Shown in pieces: positions 49,946 to 59,359 of a stretch of DNA of 64,000 nucleotides (position 1 is its first letter; each line of letters begins with the position of its first letter). The stretch is from Pseudomonas helleri (GTDB lineage Bacteria; Pseudomonadota; Gammaproteobacteria; Pseudomonadales; Pseudomonadaceae). The notes under the pieces were generated by a model. The model saw nothing but the letters and a program-made list of their open reading frames with translations, did no database searches and was not told where the DNA came from. The DNA lies in contig NZ_JYLD01000004.1 in NCBI RefSeq assembly GCF_001043025.1, positions 343,291 to 407,290 on the forward strand. The letters run 5' to 3'. A program made the translations under genes and the position numbers.

Positions 49946-50413
49946 TTATTGTTTGAATTCAAAATCGAGGGCGGCACCATCGATTTCATTCTGCCGCGCC
50001 TCGTTACGTAACTGCAGGCCCATTTCATTGCTGAGCAGGCGCCCGTTCAATTGGAAAGGGCTCTCCTCGGCCTGCTTTTCAACAAACATATTGGGCAGCA
50101 ACGGTTTGTGCGCAGGCATGGGGACGGCGCCTAAAGGGCGCAACTGGCGGACCATCTCGGGCGGCAAGCTCAAATCAACTTTGCTGGTCGGCACGCGCTT
50201 TTTGGTGGCCTTCGCAGGGGATTTGGGTTTCGCAGGCGGGGGTTTCTTGGCCGGTGCCTTTTGCGCTTTGGCCGCAGGCTTGGGCGGGGTATGAGCGGCT
50301 TCAGGGTGGGCAGTGACTGTTTGGGGTGCCGACGGGTTCGCTGGCGCAGCTATCGCGCCAAACGCAGTCAACACGCCTGCCAACACGAGTCCTACACAAT
50401 ATGTCGCTCTCAT
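49946..50413 (-). CDS. Secreted Ala/Lys/Pro-rich protein of unknown function
   Basis: This 155-residue protein has a signal peptide (about 1-22, cleavage near AIAAPAN) and a long low-complexity segment of KPAAKAQKAPAKKPPPAK type (about 45-75), as in periplasm-spanning or cell-wall-binding linkers, followed by an ordered C-terminal region (LPPEMVRQLRPLG ... FEFKQ). The start is uncertain: ATG 50413 has its GGAG too close (2 nt), GTG 50422 lacks one. No family was recognised. Confidence 0.7.
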   Translation of the reverse strand: MRATYCVGLVLAGVLTAFGAIAAPANPSAPQTVTAHPEAAHTPPKPAAKAQKAPAKKPPPAKPKSPAKATKKRVPTSKVDLSLPPEMVRQLRPLGAVPMPAHKPLLPNMFVEKQAEESPFQLNGRLLSNEMGLQLRNEARQNEIDGAALDFEFKQ

Positions 50414-50516
50414 AACTCCCACGGTTTTCTTCGTTCAGGCACGCATGCTCGCGCTTTAAGCCGGCCGAGACAAGCCGAATGTAACCAAATGGCCATACCG
50501 CGCAGCGTTTACCCTC

Positions 50517-51956
50517 TTAATAGAGGCCTGCGGTCTCCTGGCACAATTGGTTAGCAAGCATGCCCAACGTCATCAGTGCCCGCTCGGCTTCTTTGTTCCA
50601 AGGTGTGCCACAGTTGAGTCGAATGCAGTGATTAAACTGCTCGGTGTTACTGAAAATCAGCCCCGGCGCGATACTGATACCCTGCTGCAAGGCGCGCACG
50701 TGCAGCTCTTGGGTGTTCACCCGGCCCGGCAAACTGACCCACAAAATAAACCCGCCACTAGGGCGCGACATCTGCGTGCCTTCCGGGAAGTACTGCTGAA
50801 CGGCCAACTGGAATGCGCTGAGGTTTTTCCGGTATTCCTGCCGGATGTAGCGTAAATGGCGGTCGTAACCGCCGTTTTCAAGGTAAGCCGCCACCCCCAT
50901 TTGCGTCACGCTGCACGCCGAATGGGTGGTGAACGTTTGCAGACGTTGGATTTCCTGCTGATATTTCCCCGCAATCATCCAGCCGATTCTTACGCCCGGT
51001 GACAACGTTTTAGAGAAACTCGAGCAATAAATCACGCGGTCGAGGCGATCGTAGGCTTTCAACGCTTTAGTGCGCCCCACCTCAAACATCAGTTCGCCAT
51101 AGATATCATCTTCAACGATCTGGATATCGAAATCTGACGCCAGGCGCAGCAGGTGTTTTTGCCGCTCTTCCGGCATGGTGCCACCCAACGGGTTGCTCAA
51201 GCGCGTGGTGAGTACCAGCGCTTTGATCGACCACTGATTAGCCGCCAATTGCAGGGCTTCAAGGCTCATGCCGGTGGCTGGGTCGCTGGGGATCTCGATG
51301 ACTTTCAAGCCCAGCAAATCGGCCAGTTGCAACAAGCCGTAATAGGTTGGCGATTCGGCCGCGATCAGGTCACCCGGACGGGTCAGCGCCCGTAATGACA
51401 TTTGCAGGGCATCCACACAGCCGTGGGTGATGATCACTTCCGAAGGGTCGACCACCACGCCAGCATCCCGCATACGGATCGCCACCTGACGGCGCAACGG
51501 CTCAAAGCCTGGGCTGAACATGTAGCTGAAGGCACGCGGGCTATGAAAACGGGTGACCTTGGCCAATTGCTGGTGCAGCGCGCGCACGGGCAAGTAATCG
51601 ACACTCGGCACCGCAGCCCCCAGCGGAAACACGCCTTCGCGCCGCGATTCGACCAATACTTGCTGAATGATGCTGCTGCGTGTCACCAGACCTGGGCGCT
51701 CAACACGCGCGATGTCCGGCGTGGGCGCCGTCAGGGCCGGGGTTTGGTGCACGTAATAACCCGATTGCGGGCGCGCCCGGATCAAGCCTTGGTCTTCAAG
51801 ATTGGCGTAGGCCTGCAACACCGTCGCATGGCTCACATTTAGCTGTGAGCTCATCTTGCGCACCGAGGGCACACGCTCCCCCGGCTGGTAGACGCCACGC
51901 CGGATATCCTCAGCCAGCTGCTGAGCAATACGTTGATAAAGCAAAAGGTTGGTCAT
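50517..51956 (-). CDS. MocR-type GntR/aminotransferase fusion regulator
   Basis: This 479-residue protein has an N-terminal GntR winged helix (LLYQRIAQQLAEDIRRGVYQPGERVPSVRKMSSQLNVSHATVLQAYANLEDQGLI) joined to a fold type I aminotransferase domain (about 110-479) with the PLP lysine in SSFSKTLSPGVRIGWM. Typical MocR architecture. Such regulators sense PLP or amino-acid adducts. No clear divergent target: the upstream 150 bp ends in a REPIN and then the OmpA operon, which ends there. Confidence 0.92.
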   Translation of the reverse strand: MTNLLLYQRIAQQLAEDIRRGVYQPGERVPSVRKMSSQLNVSHATVLQAYANLEDQGLIRARPQSGYYVHQTPALTAPTPDIARVERPGLVTRSSIIQQVLVESRREGVFPLGAAVPSVDYLPVRALHQQLAKVTRFHSPRAFSYMFSPGFEPLRRQVAIRMRDAGVVVDPSEVIITHGCVDALQMSLRALTRPGDLIAAESPTYYGLLQLADLLGLKVIEIPSDPATGMSLEALQLAANQWSIKALVLTTRLSNPLGGTMPEERQKHLLRLASDFDIQIVEDDIYGELMFEVGRTKALKAYDRLDRVIYCSSFSKTLSPGVRIGWMIAGKYQQEIQRLQTFTTHSACSVTQMGVAAYLENGGYDRHLRYIRQEYRKNLSAFQLAVQQYFPEGTQMSRPSGGFILWVSLPGRVNTQELHVRALQQGISIAPGLIFSNTEQFNHCIRLNCGTPWNKEAERALMTLGMLANQLCQETAGLY

Positions 51957-52112
51957 GGCGCGGCACTCGATGTTCAGGCATTTTTTTTATATGAAGCATT
52001 TTTGTGATGAACAATACCGGAACAGTTTAGAAGTGTACGGGCACAGTTGCCACTATTCTGAGCCGTACAGTGCAGACCGCGGGTTAACTGTATGGGTGAG
52101 CGGCATAGAACC

Positions 52113-52179
52113 TGTAGGAGCGAGCTTGCCTCGCGATCTTTTGATCGTTTAAAAGATCGCGAGGCAAGCTCGCTCCTAC
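52113..52179. repeat. REPIN type A, full copy
   Basis: Full palindrome, TGTAGGAGCGAGCTTGCCTC left arm, GATCTTTTGATCGTTTAAAAGATC core and matching right arm. It lies 15 bp from the stop of the OmpA-family gene. Confidence 0.93.
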
Positions 52180-52194
52180 CAGACGGTATTGCGC

Positions 52195-53010
52195 TTAGCG
52201 AGCGGCGCCCAATTGGCCTTTATCGTCAGAGAAGACGATTTCAACCCGACGGTTTTGCGCCCGGCCGCGCTCGGTGGCGTTAACGTCCACCGGGTACTGG
52301 TCGCCATAACCGGCCACTTGAACGCGCTTTTCGTCGATCCCCAGGTCGACCAGCGTATCGGCTACGGTCTGGGCCCGCGCCAGCGACAGGGTGAGATTGT
52401 CTTCTGTACCACCGGTGTTGTCGGTGTAACCCTCAATGCGCACGATGCGCTTGGGGTTCAGTTGCAGAAACTGCACCAGCTTGAGGACTGTGCGGTTAGC
52501 CGAGTTTTTCAGGTCCGCTTCGCCGGTATCAAACAACACGTCGCCCAAGGTCATGACTAAACCACGGTCAGTCTGCGTGGTCGCCAGGCTGATGATTTGC
52601 TCTTCCAGCCATTTGCCCTGCTGCTGAACACTCAACAACTTGGCTTCGCGCAAGGCCAGTTGCAGGCGCTGACGCTCTAGCTCGAGCTTGGCCGCACGCT
52701 CCTCATTGAGCACTTTTTGCGTGTGCTCACGGGCAATCTCGCTATAACGCTGGCTGAGGTATGCGTAGTGCACCACATCATCGCCACTGCCCCAGTAGCT
52801 GGACAATCGGTCGGCGCGAGCCAGCGATTCACCGGCGCGAATCACGTCTTTAGGCGCGATGCGCAAGACGTTGCTGTCTTCTTTAACCGCCTGGAAATCG
52901 CTGTTGGCCTGCTGCAAGGCCTGCTCGCCACTGTGATGCCCGGCGCAACCGGCCAGGCTGATGCTGCCTAACAACACGGCACTGCTGAAAACACTGGATT
53001 TGAGACTCAT
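52195..53010 (-). CDS. DUF4398/OmpA-domain outer-membrane lipoprotein
   Basis: This 271-residue protein has a lipoprotein signal with lipobox LAGC (Cys22), a DUF4398-like helical part (about 30-130, EQALQQANSDFQAVKE and a coiled coil rich in ELERQRLQ), and a C-terminal OmpA peptidoglycan-binding domain (DVLFDTGEADLKNSANRTV, IEGYTDNTGGTEDNLTLSLARAQTV, GYGDQYPV and NRRVEIV). It should link the outer membrane to peptidoglycan. Its start overlaps the preceding gene's stop by 4 bp. Confidence 0.93.
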   Translation of the reverse strand: MSLKSSVFSSAVLLGSISLAGCAGHHSGEQALQQANSDFQAVKEDSNVLRIAPKDVIRAGESLARADRLSSYWGSGDDVVHYAYLSQRYSEIAREHTQKVLNEERAAKLELERQRLQLALREAKLLSVQQQGKWLEEQIISLATTQTDRGLVMTLGDVLFDTGEADLKNSANRTVLKLVQFLQLNPKRIVRIEGYTDNTGGTEDNLTLSLARAQTVADTLVDLGIDEKRVQVAGYGDQYPVDVNATERGRAQNRRVEIVFSDDKGQLGAAR

Positions 53011-53363
53011 TGGGCCTCCGCCAGTTGTTTGCGCAAGCGGGTAATGCGGGTGTTGAGCACGTTCAATTGTTCCTGGCTTTTTTGCGTCAAAACCCGCGCC
53101 TCGGCCAGGCGAGCATCAAGCTCAGCCTGCTCGGCCTGCAGGCGCGCGTCTTTGTAAGACTCTTCAAGCATATCGGCCTGAGCATGGGCCAGCTTGTCTT
53201 CAGCCTGTTTGAGTTCAGGCATATCGTCGGCATTCGCGCCGACCGCCCTGGCTTGCTCCAAGGCTTGTTCGCTCAAGCGTATTTGTTGATTCGGTGCAGG
53301 GTCGTTCGCACACCCCGCCAGAGCCATAACAGCCAGGGCTGCGAAAAGAGGTCGAATCGTCAC
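53007..53363 (-). CDS. DUF4398 lipoprotein
   Basis: This 118-residue lipoprotein has a lipobox LAGC (Cys18) followed by a single long helical hairpin (LKQAEDKLAHAQADMLEESYKDARLQAEQAELDARLAEARVL), the DUF4398 core, and a basic end. It overlaps the OmpA-domain gene and lies 9 bp after the substrate-binding-protein gene, so all three form an operon. It is probably an outer-membrane or periplasmic structural partner of the OmpA-domain protein. Confidence 0.9.
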   Translation of the reverse strand: MTIRPLFAALAVMALAGCANDPAPNQQIRLSEQALEQARAVGANADDMPELKQAEDKLAHAQADMLEESYKDARLQAEQAELDARLAEARVLTQKSQEQLNVLNTRITRLRKQLAEAQ

Positions 53364-53372
53364 TAAAAATTC

Positions 53373-54191
53373 CTACTGTTTTGGGGCGCTGAGCGGTTGC
53401 TGCAGTTGCGATTTCCACCGCTCCAGATTGCGTTGCAAAGCGGCCTCGGCCATGCCGGAGGCGGGCAATTCTGTCATCTTTTTGGCGAGCTGTCCGCGCA
53501 ACCACGGCTCATTGCACGCTGAGTCATGGGAGATCGCCAAAAACAGCCCCGGCTGATCAATCGGTTGCGAATGCGCTTGCAAGTCATCGGCGATGCCCAA
53601 GGTTTGCGCCGTCGCCATGCCGGCATAACGCCCGGCCAACACGTATTCGACCTGGCCCAGCAACAGCTTTTGAAACGCCTGGGTCAGGCCGGGTTGCGGC
53701 TTTAGGGTGAGCTGACGTTGCGCAAAAGCATCAAAAGATTCGGTCAGCCGGGCCTTCTCGGAGAGCGCGCCAGTATGCCCGTGCAAGTCAGCCGGCGTTT
53801 CGTAGTGCAAGGCCGAGTCTTTGCGCGTCCACACCAGGTAATCGTTACGCACCAGCGGCGGGTGGATGTAATCCAGGGAGTTCAGCCCGGCCAGGGTCAG
53901 CGGCGTATCAAGCAGCATGTCCATGCGCCCGGTGCGCACTTCGTCCTGAGCCTGGGAACGCTTGCCCGCATAAAGCACCTCAACCTTGATGCCCAGCTCT
54001 TCGGCAGCGTGCTGCAACAGATCGGCACTGGCACCGATCAAATGGGTGGGATTGGCGGGGTCGCGCCACAGATACGGCGGCGCATCGGGGCTGCCGGTCA
54101 CGATCAGGCGCTCGCATTTACCCGCAGCCTCGGACAGCAAAGGCATCAATGCCAACCCCAATAACAACCTGCTTACCTTACGCACATCCAT
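53373..54191 (-). CDS. Periplasmic SBP_bac_3-like protein without transporter partners
   Basis: This 272-residue protein has a signal peptide (about 1-22, SEAAGK) and a type II periplasmic binding-protein fold (LIVTGSPDAPPYLWRD at the start, TGRMDMLLDTPLTLAG, LLLGQVEYVLAGRYAG). No permease or ATPase is nearby; instead it leads an operon of two DUF4398-type lipoproteins. ATG 54191 (MDVRKVSRLLLG) is preferred over 54215. A sensing or envelope role is more likely than transport; this is inference. Confidence 0.88.
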   Translation of the reverse strand: MDVRKVSRLLLGLALMPLLSEAAGKCERLIVTGSPDAPPYLWRDPANPTHLIGASADLLQHAAEELGIKVEVLYAGKRSQAQDEVRTGRMDMLLDTPLTLAGLNSLDYIHPPLVRNDYLVWTRKDSALHYETPADLHGHTGALSEKARLTESFDAFAQRQLTLKPQPGLTQAFQKLLLGQVEYVLAGRYAGMATAQTLGIADDLQAHSQPIDQPGLFLAISHDSACNEPWLRGQLAKKMTELPASGMAEAALQRNLERWKSQLQQPLSAPKQ

Positions 54192-54291
54192 ATTCCTACG
54201 CTCCACGTGGATCATTCAAACGCATAAAAAAAACCCGGTCATTCAGGCTGTTAAGAGAAAGCTGAACACTGGGTGCTCTGCCCTTCCTGAC

Positions 54292-54309
54292 AGCCCGGAT
54301 AACCGGGCT
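54292..54309 (-). terminator. Hairpin after etfA
   Basis: AGCCCGG-TTAT-CCGGGCT (minus strand) is a 7-bp stem about 22 nt after the etfA stop, without a clear T-run. Confidence 0.55.
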
Positions 54310-54331
54310 CTTTATAAGTGAAGCGACTGGA

Positions 54332-55261
54332 TTAAACCAGTTTCTCCAGCTCAGGTACTGCTTCGAACAAGTCCGCCACCAGACCGTAATCGGCTACCTG
54401 GAAGATCGGCGCTTCTTCGTCCTTGTTGATCGCAACGATCACTTTGGAGTCTTTCATACCGGCCAAGTGCTGGATCGCGCCGGAGATACCGACGGCGATG
54501 TACAGCTGTGGCGCAACGATTTTGCCGGTCTGACCGACCTGCATGTCGTTCGGTACAAAACCTGCGTCAACTGCAGCACGCGAGGCGCCCACAGCAGCGC
54601 CCAGCTTGTCGGCCAGAGCGTACAGGTGTTTGAAGTTGTCACCGTTTTGCATGCCGCGACCGCCAGAAACGACGATTTTGGCTGCGGTCAGTTCAGGGCG
54701 GTCCGACTTGGCCAGCTCTTCACCAACGAACGACGAAGTACCTGCATCGTGAACCGCTGCCACGGCTTCAACAGCAGCCGAACCACCTTCAGCAGCAACC
54801 GGGTCGAAACCGGTCGCACGCACGGTGATCACTTTGACTGGCGCAGTCGACTGCACGGTCGCAATGGCGTTACCGGCGTAGATTGGGCGAGTGAAGGTGT
54901 CAGCGCTGACCACCGAAACGATCTCGGAGATCTGGTCAACGTCCAGCTGCGCAGCAACGCGCGGCAGGATGTTTTTGCCGTTGGAGGTCGCGGCAGCCAG
55001 GATGTGGCTGTAGCCTTTACCCAGCTCAGCGACCAGCGGAGCAACGTTTTCTGGCAGTTGATGCGCGTAAGCGGCGTTGTCTGCCACCAGCACTTTAGCC
55101 ACGCCAGCAATTTTTGCGGCCGCTTCAGCGACTGCGCCAATGCCTTGGCCTGCCACCAGGACGTTGATATCGCCACCGATTTTGGCAGCGGCGGCTACGG
55201 TGTTCAGTGTGGCTGGAGCCAGTACTTTGCCGTCGTGTTCTGCGATTACCAAGATAGTCAT
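54332..55261 (-). CDS. etfA: Electron transfer flavoprotein alpha subunit
   Basis: EtfA binds FAD and, with EtfB, takes electrons from acyl-CoA and other dehydrogenases. The 309-residue protein has an N-terminal Rossmann-like part and the ETF-alpha FAD signature in the C-terminal half: [37 protein letters not shown] and [17 protein letters not shown]. It lies 2 bp after etfB, so the two are translationally coupled. Confidence 0.97.
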   Translation of the reverse strand: MTILVIAEHDGKVLAPATLNTVAAAAKIGGDINVLVAGQGIGAVAEAAAKIAGVAKVLVADNAAYAHQLPENVAPLVAELGKGYSHILAAATSNGKNILPRVAAQLDVDQISEIVSVVSADTFTRPIYAGNAIATVQSTAPVKVITVRATGFDPVAAEGGSAAVEAVAAVHDAGTSSFVGEELAKSDRPELTAAKIVVSGGRGMQNGDNFKHLYALADKLGAAVGASRAAVDAGFVPNDMQVGQTGKIVAPQLYIAVGISGAIQHLAGMKDSKVIVAINKDEEAPIFQVADYGLVADLFEAVPELEKLV

Positions 55262-55263
55262 TG

Positions 55264-56013
55264 TTAGATTACCTTCGCTTCGTTTTTCAGTTTCTCGACC
55301 AGTTCAGCCACCGACTTGACCTTGATGCCCGCGCTGCGTGCAGCCGGTGCTTCAACTTTCACGGTTTTGTTGGTCGAAGCCGTCGAAACGCCCAACGCGT
55401 CTGGCGTCAGCACTTCCAGCGGTTTCTTCTTGGCTTTCATGATGTTTGGCAGAGACGCGTAGCGCGGCTCGTTCAAACGCAGGTCGGTGGTGACGATGGC
55501 CGGCAGGCTCAGCGAAACAGTTTGCGCGCCGCCGTCGATTTCACGGGTCACAGCAACCTTGTCGCCCGACACTTCTACTTTAGAAGCGAAGGTACCCTGA
55601 CCGTAACCGGTCAGCGCAGCCAGCATTTGGCCCGTTTGGTTGTTGTCGCTGTCGATGGCCTGTTTACCCAGGATCACCAACTGAGGCTGTTCCTTGTCGA
55701 CCACAGCCTTGAGCAGCTTGGCCACGGCCAGCGAGGTCAGGTCTTCGGCGGATTCGACGAGGATGGCGCGATCGGCACCCAGAGCCAGCGCGGTGCGCAG
55801 TTGCTCTTGAGCGGTAGTCGGGCCGATGGAGACGACGACGATTTCAGTCGCAACGCCTTTTTCTTTCAGGCGTACGGCTTCTTCCACAGCGATTTCGCAG
55901 AAGGGGTTCATCGACATCTTGACGTTGGCGAGGTCAACGCCGGAATTGTCCGCCTTGACGCGTACTTTAACGTTGTAATCGACCACTCGTTTGACAGCTA
56001 CAAGAACCTTCAT
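55264..56013 (-). CDS. etfB: Electron transfer flavoprotein beta subunit
   Basis: EtfB is the AMP-binding partner of EtfA. The 249-residue protein begins [20 protein letters not shown] and contains the ETF-beta segment [48 protein letters not shown], and ends with [19 protein letters not shown]. It is the first gene of etfBA. It is divergent from the ETF-QO gene 525 bp away, the layout of the pathway in P. aeruginosa. Confidence 0.97.
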   Translation of the reverse strand: MKVLVAVKRVVDYNVKVRVKADNSGVDLANVKMSMNPFCEIAVEEAVRLKEKGVATEIVVVSIGPTTAQEQLRTALALGADRAILVESAEDLTSLAVAKLLKAVVDKEQPQLVILGKQAIDSDNNQTGQMLAALTGYGQGTFASKVEVSGDKVAVTREIDGGAQTVSLSLPAIVTTDLRLNEPRYASLPNIMKAKKKPLEVLTPDALGVSTASTNKTVKVEAPAARSAGIKVKSVAELVEKLKNEAKVI

Positions 56014-56369
56014 GGATTCCTCGTTACTCTCCGGTGAAAAGAAAGTCGCCTAGGCGAACCTGGCGGTTGATGCTCATCAGCACAAGGGCACCTCCAAAGA
56101 TCGTTGCTATGCCCTTCCCGTGCGACCGTCTGTCAGGTGTGACTACCAAGTCATCCACCAAAAGGACGTGTAAACTCCGCTCAAAAAATGTCAGGCTCCT
56201 GCACGCTTATGCCTGTGCCCTGTCTTTAGAGGTGCTCTTGAAACCAACAATCAGCCTACGGCGAGCGCAAAACCGCCCGTATCTTGACCGGAACACCATT
56301 TGCGGTCAATACAGCAAATCGGCCACTTTAGAGCCGCGTGTCATTGATTTGTCTGGCTTGCAGCGAATT
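56014..56369. promoter_or_regulatory. Intergenic region upstream of etfBA
   Basis: No gene is visible between etfB and the ETF-QO promoter. It must carry the etfBA promoter; no convincing -10/-35 pair or second PsrA-like site was found. ORFs here are short and random. Confidence 0.45.
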
Positions 56370-56383
56370 CAAACAAACGTTTG
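56370..56383. promoter_or_regulatory. Candidate PsrA operator between etfBA and ETF-QO genes
   Basis: CAAAC-AAAC-GTTTG (56370-56383) fits exactly the G/CAAAC-N2-4-GTTTG/C pattern I recall for PsrA, the long-chain-fatty-acid-responsive TetR regulator. It sits 2 bp upstream of the -35 box of the ETF-QO promoter. Confidence 0.7.
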
Positions 56384-56385
56384 TA

Positions 56386-56414
56386 TTGGACGCTGCTAGT
56401 GGTGTAGATATAAT
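56386..56414 (+). promoter_or_regulatory. Sigma-70 promoter of the ETF-QO gene
   Basis: TTGGAC (-35, 56386-56391) and TATAAT (-10, 56409-56414) with the ideal 17-bp spacer. The transcript would have a leader of about 117 nt before GTG 56539. Confidence 0.8.
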
Positions 56415-56538
56415 GCGCGCCCATAGAGAGAGCGGCGCCTCATCCATTGCGTCTTCGACTGCAAAGCGAGGGAATAATGGATGAAACGCCAAACCTCCAA
56501 TTAGAAAACACCGTTGAGCCTTGAGTAGGAGATAGCCT

Positions 56539-58203
56539 GTGGAACGCGAATACATGGAATTCGACGTGGTCATCGTCGGCGCCGGCCCTGCCGGTTTGTC
56601 CGCCGCCTGCCGTCTTAAGCAGAAGGCCGCCGAAGCCGGTAAAGAAATCAGCGTCTGCGTGGTTGAAAAAGGCTCCGAAGTCGGCGCTCATATTCTGTCC
56701 GGTGCGGTATTTGAACCCCGCGCCCTGAACGAATTGTTCCCGGACTGGAAAGAACTCGGCGCACCGCTGAACACACCGGTGACCCGTGATGACATTTATG
56801 TACTGCGCAGCGACAGCACTGCGACAAAAGTACCTGACTTCTTTGTGCCTAAAACCATGCACAACGAAGGCAACTACATTATTTCCCTGGGCAACCTGTG
56901 CCGCTGGCTGGCTCAGCAGGCCGAGAACCTGGGCGTAGAAATCTACCCGGGCTTCGCCGCCCAAGAAGTGCTGTTCGATGAAAACAACGTGGTTCGCGGG
57001 ATCATCACCGGCGACCTGGGCGTTGACCGCGAAGGCAAGCCGAAAGAAGGTCTGTACACCCCCGGCATGGAACTGCGCGGCAAGTACACCTTGTTCGCAG
57101 AAGGCTGCCGCGGCCATTTGGGCAAGCAACTGATCGAACGCTTCAAGCTCGACAGTGACGCAGACAGCCAGCACTACGGCATCGGCCTGAAAGAAATCTG
57201 GGAAATCGATCCTGCCAAGCACCAGCCTGGCCTGGTCGTACACACCGCAGGCTGGCCGCTGGACATCACCAGCAACGAAAACACTGGCGGTTCTTTCCTT
57301 TATCACCTGGAAAACAACCAGGTCGTGGTCGGTCTGATCGTCGACCTGTCCTACAGCAACACCTTCCTGTCGCCGTTCGATGAGTTCCAGCGCCTCAAGC
57401 ACCACCCGGTCCTCAAGCAGTACCTGGAAGGCGGCAAACGCATCAGCTACGGCGCACGCGCACTGGCAAAAGGTGGCCTGAACTCGCTGCCAAAAATGGT
57501 CTTCAACGGTGGCGCACTGATCGGATGCGATCTGGGCACCATGAACGTGGCCAAGATTAAAGGCAGCCACACCGCCATGAAGTCCGGCATGCTCGCTGCC
57601 GACGCCGTGGCCGACTCGCTGTTTGCAGGCTCCGAAGGCGGTGACGCACTCAACACTTACGTTGAGTCTTTCAAAGCCAGCTGGTTGTACGAAGAACTGT
57701 TCGCCAGCCGTAACTTCGGCCCGGCGATGCACAAGTTCGGCCCGCTCATGGGCGCAGGCTTCAACTGGGTCGATCAGAACTTCTTCGGCGGCAAACTGCC
57801 GTTCACCCTGCACGACACCAAACCAGACTATGCCTGCCTGAAGCTGGCCAAAGACTGCAAGAAGATCGACTACCCGAAACCGGACGGCAAACTCAGCTTC
57901 GACAAACTCAGCTCGGTCTTCCTCTCCAGCACCAACCACGAAGAAGAACAGCCGTGCCACCTCAAGCTGCGTGACGCGAGCATTCCGATCAACGTTAACC
58001 TGCCGCTCTACGACGAACCTGCCCAGCGTTACTGCCCGGCTGGCGTGTATGAAGTGATTACTCAGGAAAGCGGCGAGAAGCGTTTCCAGATCAACGCGCA
58101 AAACTGCGTGCACTGCAAAACCTGTGACATCAAAGACCCGTCGCAGAACATCACCTGGGTAACCCCGGAAGGTGCTGGCGGCCCGACTTACCCGAACATG
58201 TAA
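56539..58203 (+). CDS. Electron transfer flavoprotein-ubiquinone oxidoreductase
   Basis: ETF-QO passes electrons from reduced ETF to ubiquinone at the inner membrane. The 554-residue protein has the FAD dinucleotide-binding loop VIVGAGPAGLSAACRLK at the N terminus, a ubiquinone-binding region in the middle, and a C-terminal 4Fe-4S domain with CPAGVYEV and NCVHCKTCDIKDP. It ends GGPTYPNM like its mitochondrial and bacterial relatives. The start is GTG 56539 with AGGAG and a 7-nt spacer; an ATG five codons later is less well placed. The promoter at 56386-56414 is probably under PsrA. Confidence 0.97.
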   Translation: MEREYMEFDVVIVGAGPAGLSAACRLKQKAAEAGKEISVCVVEKGSEVGAHILSGAVFEPRALNELFPDWKELGAPLNTPVTRDDIYVLRSDSTATKVPDFFVPKTMHNEGNYIISLGNLCRWLAQQAENLGVEIYPGFAAQEVLFDENNVVRGIITGDLGVDREGKPKEGLYTPGMELRGKYTLFAEGCRGHLGKQLIERFKLDSDADSQHYGIGLKEIWEIDPAKHQPGLVVHTAGWPLDITSNENTGGSFLYHLENNQVVVGLIVDLSYSNTFLSPFDEFQRLKHHPVLKQYLEGGKRISYGARALAKGGLNSLPKMVFNGGALIGCDLGTMNVAKIKGSHTAMKSGMLAADAVADSLFAGSEGGDALNTYVESFKASWLYEELFASRNFGPAMHKFGPLMGAGFNWVDQNFFGGKLPFTLHDTKPDYACLKLAKDCKKIDYPKPDGKLSFDKLSSVFLSSTNHEEEQPCHLKLRDASIPINVNLPLYDEPAQRYCPAGVYEVITQESGEKRFQINAQNCVHCKTCDIKDPSQNITWVTPEGAGGPTYPNM

Positions 58204-58206
58204 GTC

Positions 58207-58274
58207 CGTAGGAGCGAGCTTGTCTCACGATCTTTTGATCGTTTAAAAGATCGCGAGGCAAGCTCGCTCCTACA
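58207..58274. repeat. REPIN type A, full copy
   Basis: Palindrome with GTAGGAGCGAGCTTGTCTCACG left arm (two changes) and a perfect right arm around GATCTTTTGATCGTTTAAAAGATC. It lies 4 bp after the ETF-QO stop and before the convergent AraC gene. Confidence 0.92.
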
Positions 58275-58286
58275 GCGTCCGGGCGC

Positions 58287-59180
58287 TCAGCACACCGAGC
58301 TTTCACACCCCGGGCTGCGCTCAAAATAGCGTTTGTACTCGCGACTGAACTGCGAAGTACTCTGGTAACCCACCCGCTCGGCCACTTGCGCCACACCCAA
58401 GCCTTCATTGCTTAACAGCAGTTGTTGCGCCCGCAACAGGCGCAGGCGCTTGAGGTACTGCACCGGCGACAGCAATGTGCTGCGCTTGAAGTGCTCATGA
58501 AAGGTCGACGCGCTCATGTTCGCGCAACGGGCCAAGGTCTCAACATTCAACGGCTCGGCAAAATGCTCATGCAAATGGGTCAGCGAGGCCGCGACCCGGG
58601 CAAACTGACCCTGCTGCTCAACCAACGCCCGCAACACGCTGGCTTGCGGACCGCGCAAGGCGGCGAACAAGACTTCGCGCAAGCGCGCCCGCCCCATGAT
58701 CCGGCACTCCAGCGGGTCATGCAGGCAGCGCAATAAACGCTCAACCGACTGACGCATCTCATCATCCAGCACAGCCGAGGTCATGGACTCCGGGGTCTGG
58801 GCGATACTGCGCTCAGGATCCAGGCCCATGGCCAGCACCAACTCTCCGAGCACCGCCCGGTCAATGCTGATCGCGACGCCCAGCAGCGGCATCTCTTCAG
58901 ACGCAAAGGTTTCGCACTCAAACGGCACCGACAAGGCCTGCACCAGGTAATGCCCGGCGCCGTACTCCATGGTCCGGGTGCCCAGATAGGCCACCTTGCT
59001 GCCCTGGGCGATGACCATCAGGCTCGGCTCATAGATCTGCGGCATCCGCGCCACGGTGTTGCAGGCCGACACCACGCGCACCTCAGGCATCAGGGTAGGA
59101 ACAAAGCCCAGGCGGTTGGCCAGCGGTTTGATAAGGGACACCAGCGTGGCGTTCTCATCGCGGTGACGCGTTAAAAACAT
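58287..59180 (-). CDS. AraC-family regulator divergent from alcohol dehydrogenase
   Basis: This 297-residue regulator has an AraC_N-type cupin-like N-terminal domain (EPSLMVIAQGSKVAYLGTRTMEYGAGHYLVQAL) and two C-terminal helix-turn-helix motifs (NVETLARCANMSASTFHEHFKRSTLLSPVQYLKRLRL, then GVAQVAERVGYQSTSQFSREYKRYF). It is divergent from the alcohol dehydrogenase gene at 59360, a layout like YqhC-YqhD of E. coli, which respond to reactive aldehydes. Control of that gene is likely. Confidence 0.92.
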   Translation of the reverse strand: MFLTRHRDENATLVSLIKPLANRLGFVPTLMPEVRVVSACNTVARMPQIYEPSLMVIAQGSKVAYLGTRTMEYGAGHYLVQALSVPFECETFASEEMPLLGVAISIDRAVLGELVLAMGLDPERSIAQTPESMTSAVLDDEMRQSVERLLRCLHDPLECRIMGRARLREVLFAALRGPQASVLRALVEQQGQFARVAASLTHLHEHFAEPLNVETLARCANMSASTFHEHFKRSTLLSPVQYLKRLRLLRAQQLLLSNEGLGVAQVAERVGYQSTSQFSREYKRYFERSPGCESSVC

Positions 59181-59359
59181 GGAAATAATTCACAGCAGTA
59201 ATGGATCGCCGCATCTTCGCAGAATTGATCAATAAAGCGACAGTTGCTCCGCGAGTTCGGACGAATAGGCATGACACGCGGAGGAATCGTCATAGTCCTG
59301 CAAGGACTGCGGGCGCACACTTGCGCCCTGTTCACAGCTATCGCAATTCGAGGTTTCCC

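Noticed and set aside
56440..58113. 557-codon open frame on the minus strand opposite the ETF-QO gene
   Set aside because: It is a shadow created by codon bias; the plus-strand gene has complete FAD and Fe-S motifs.
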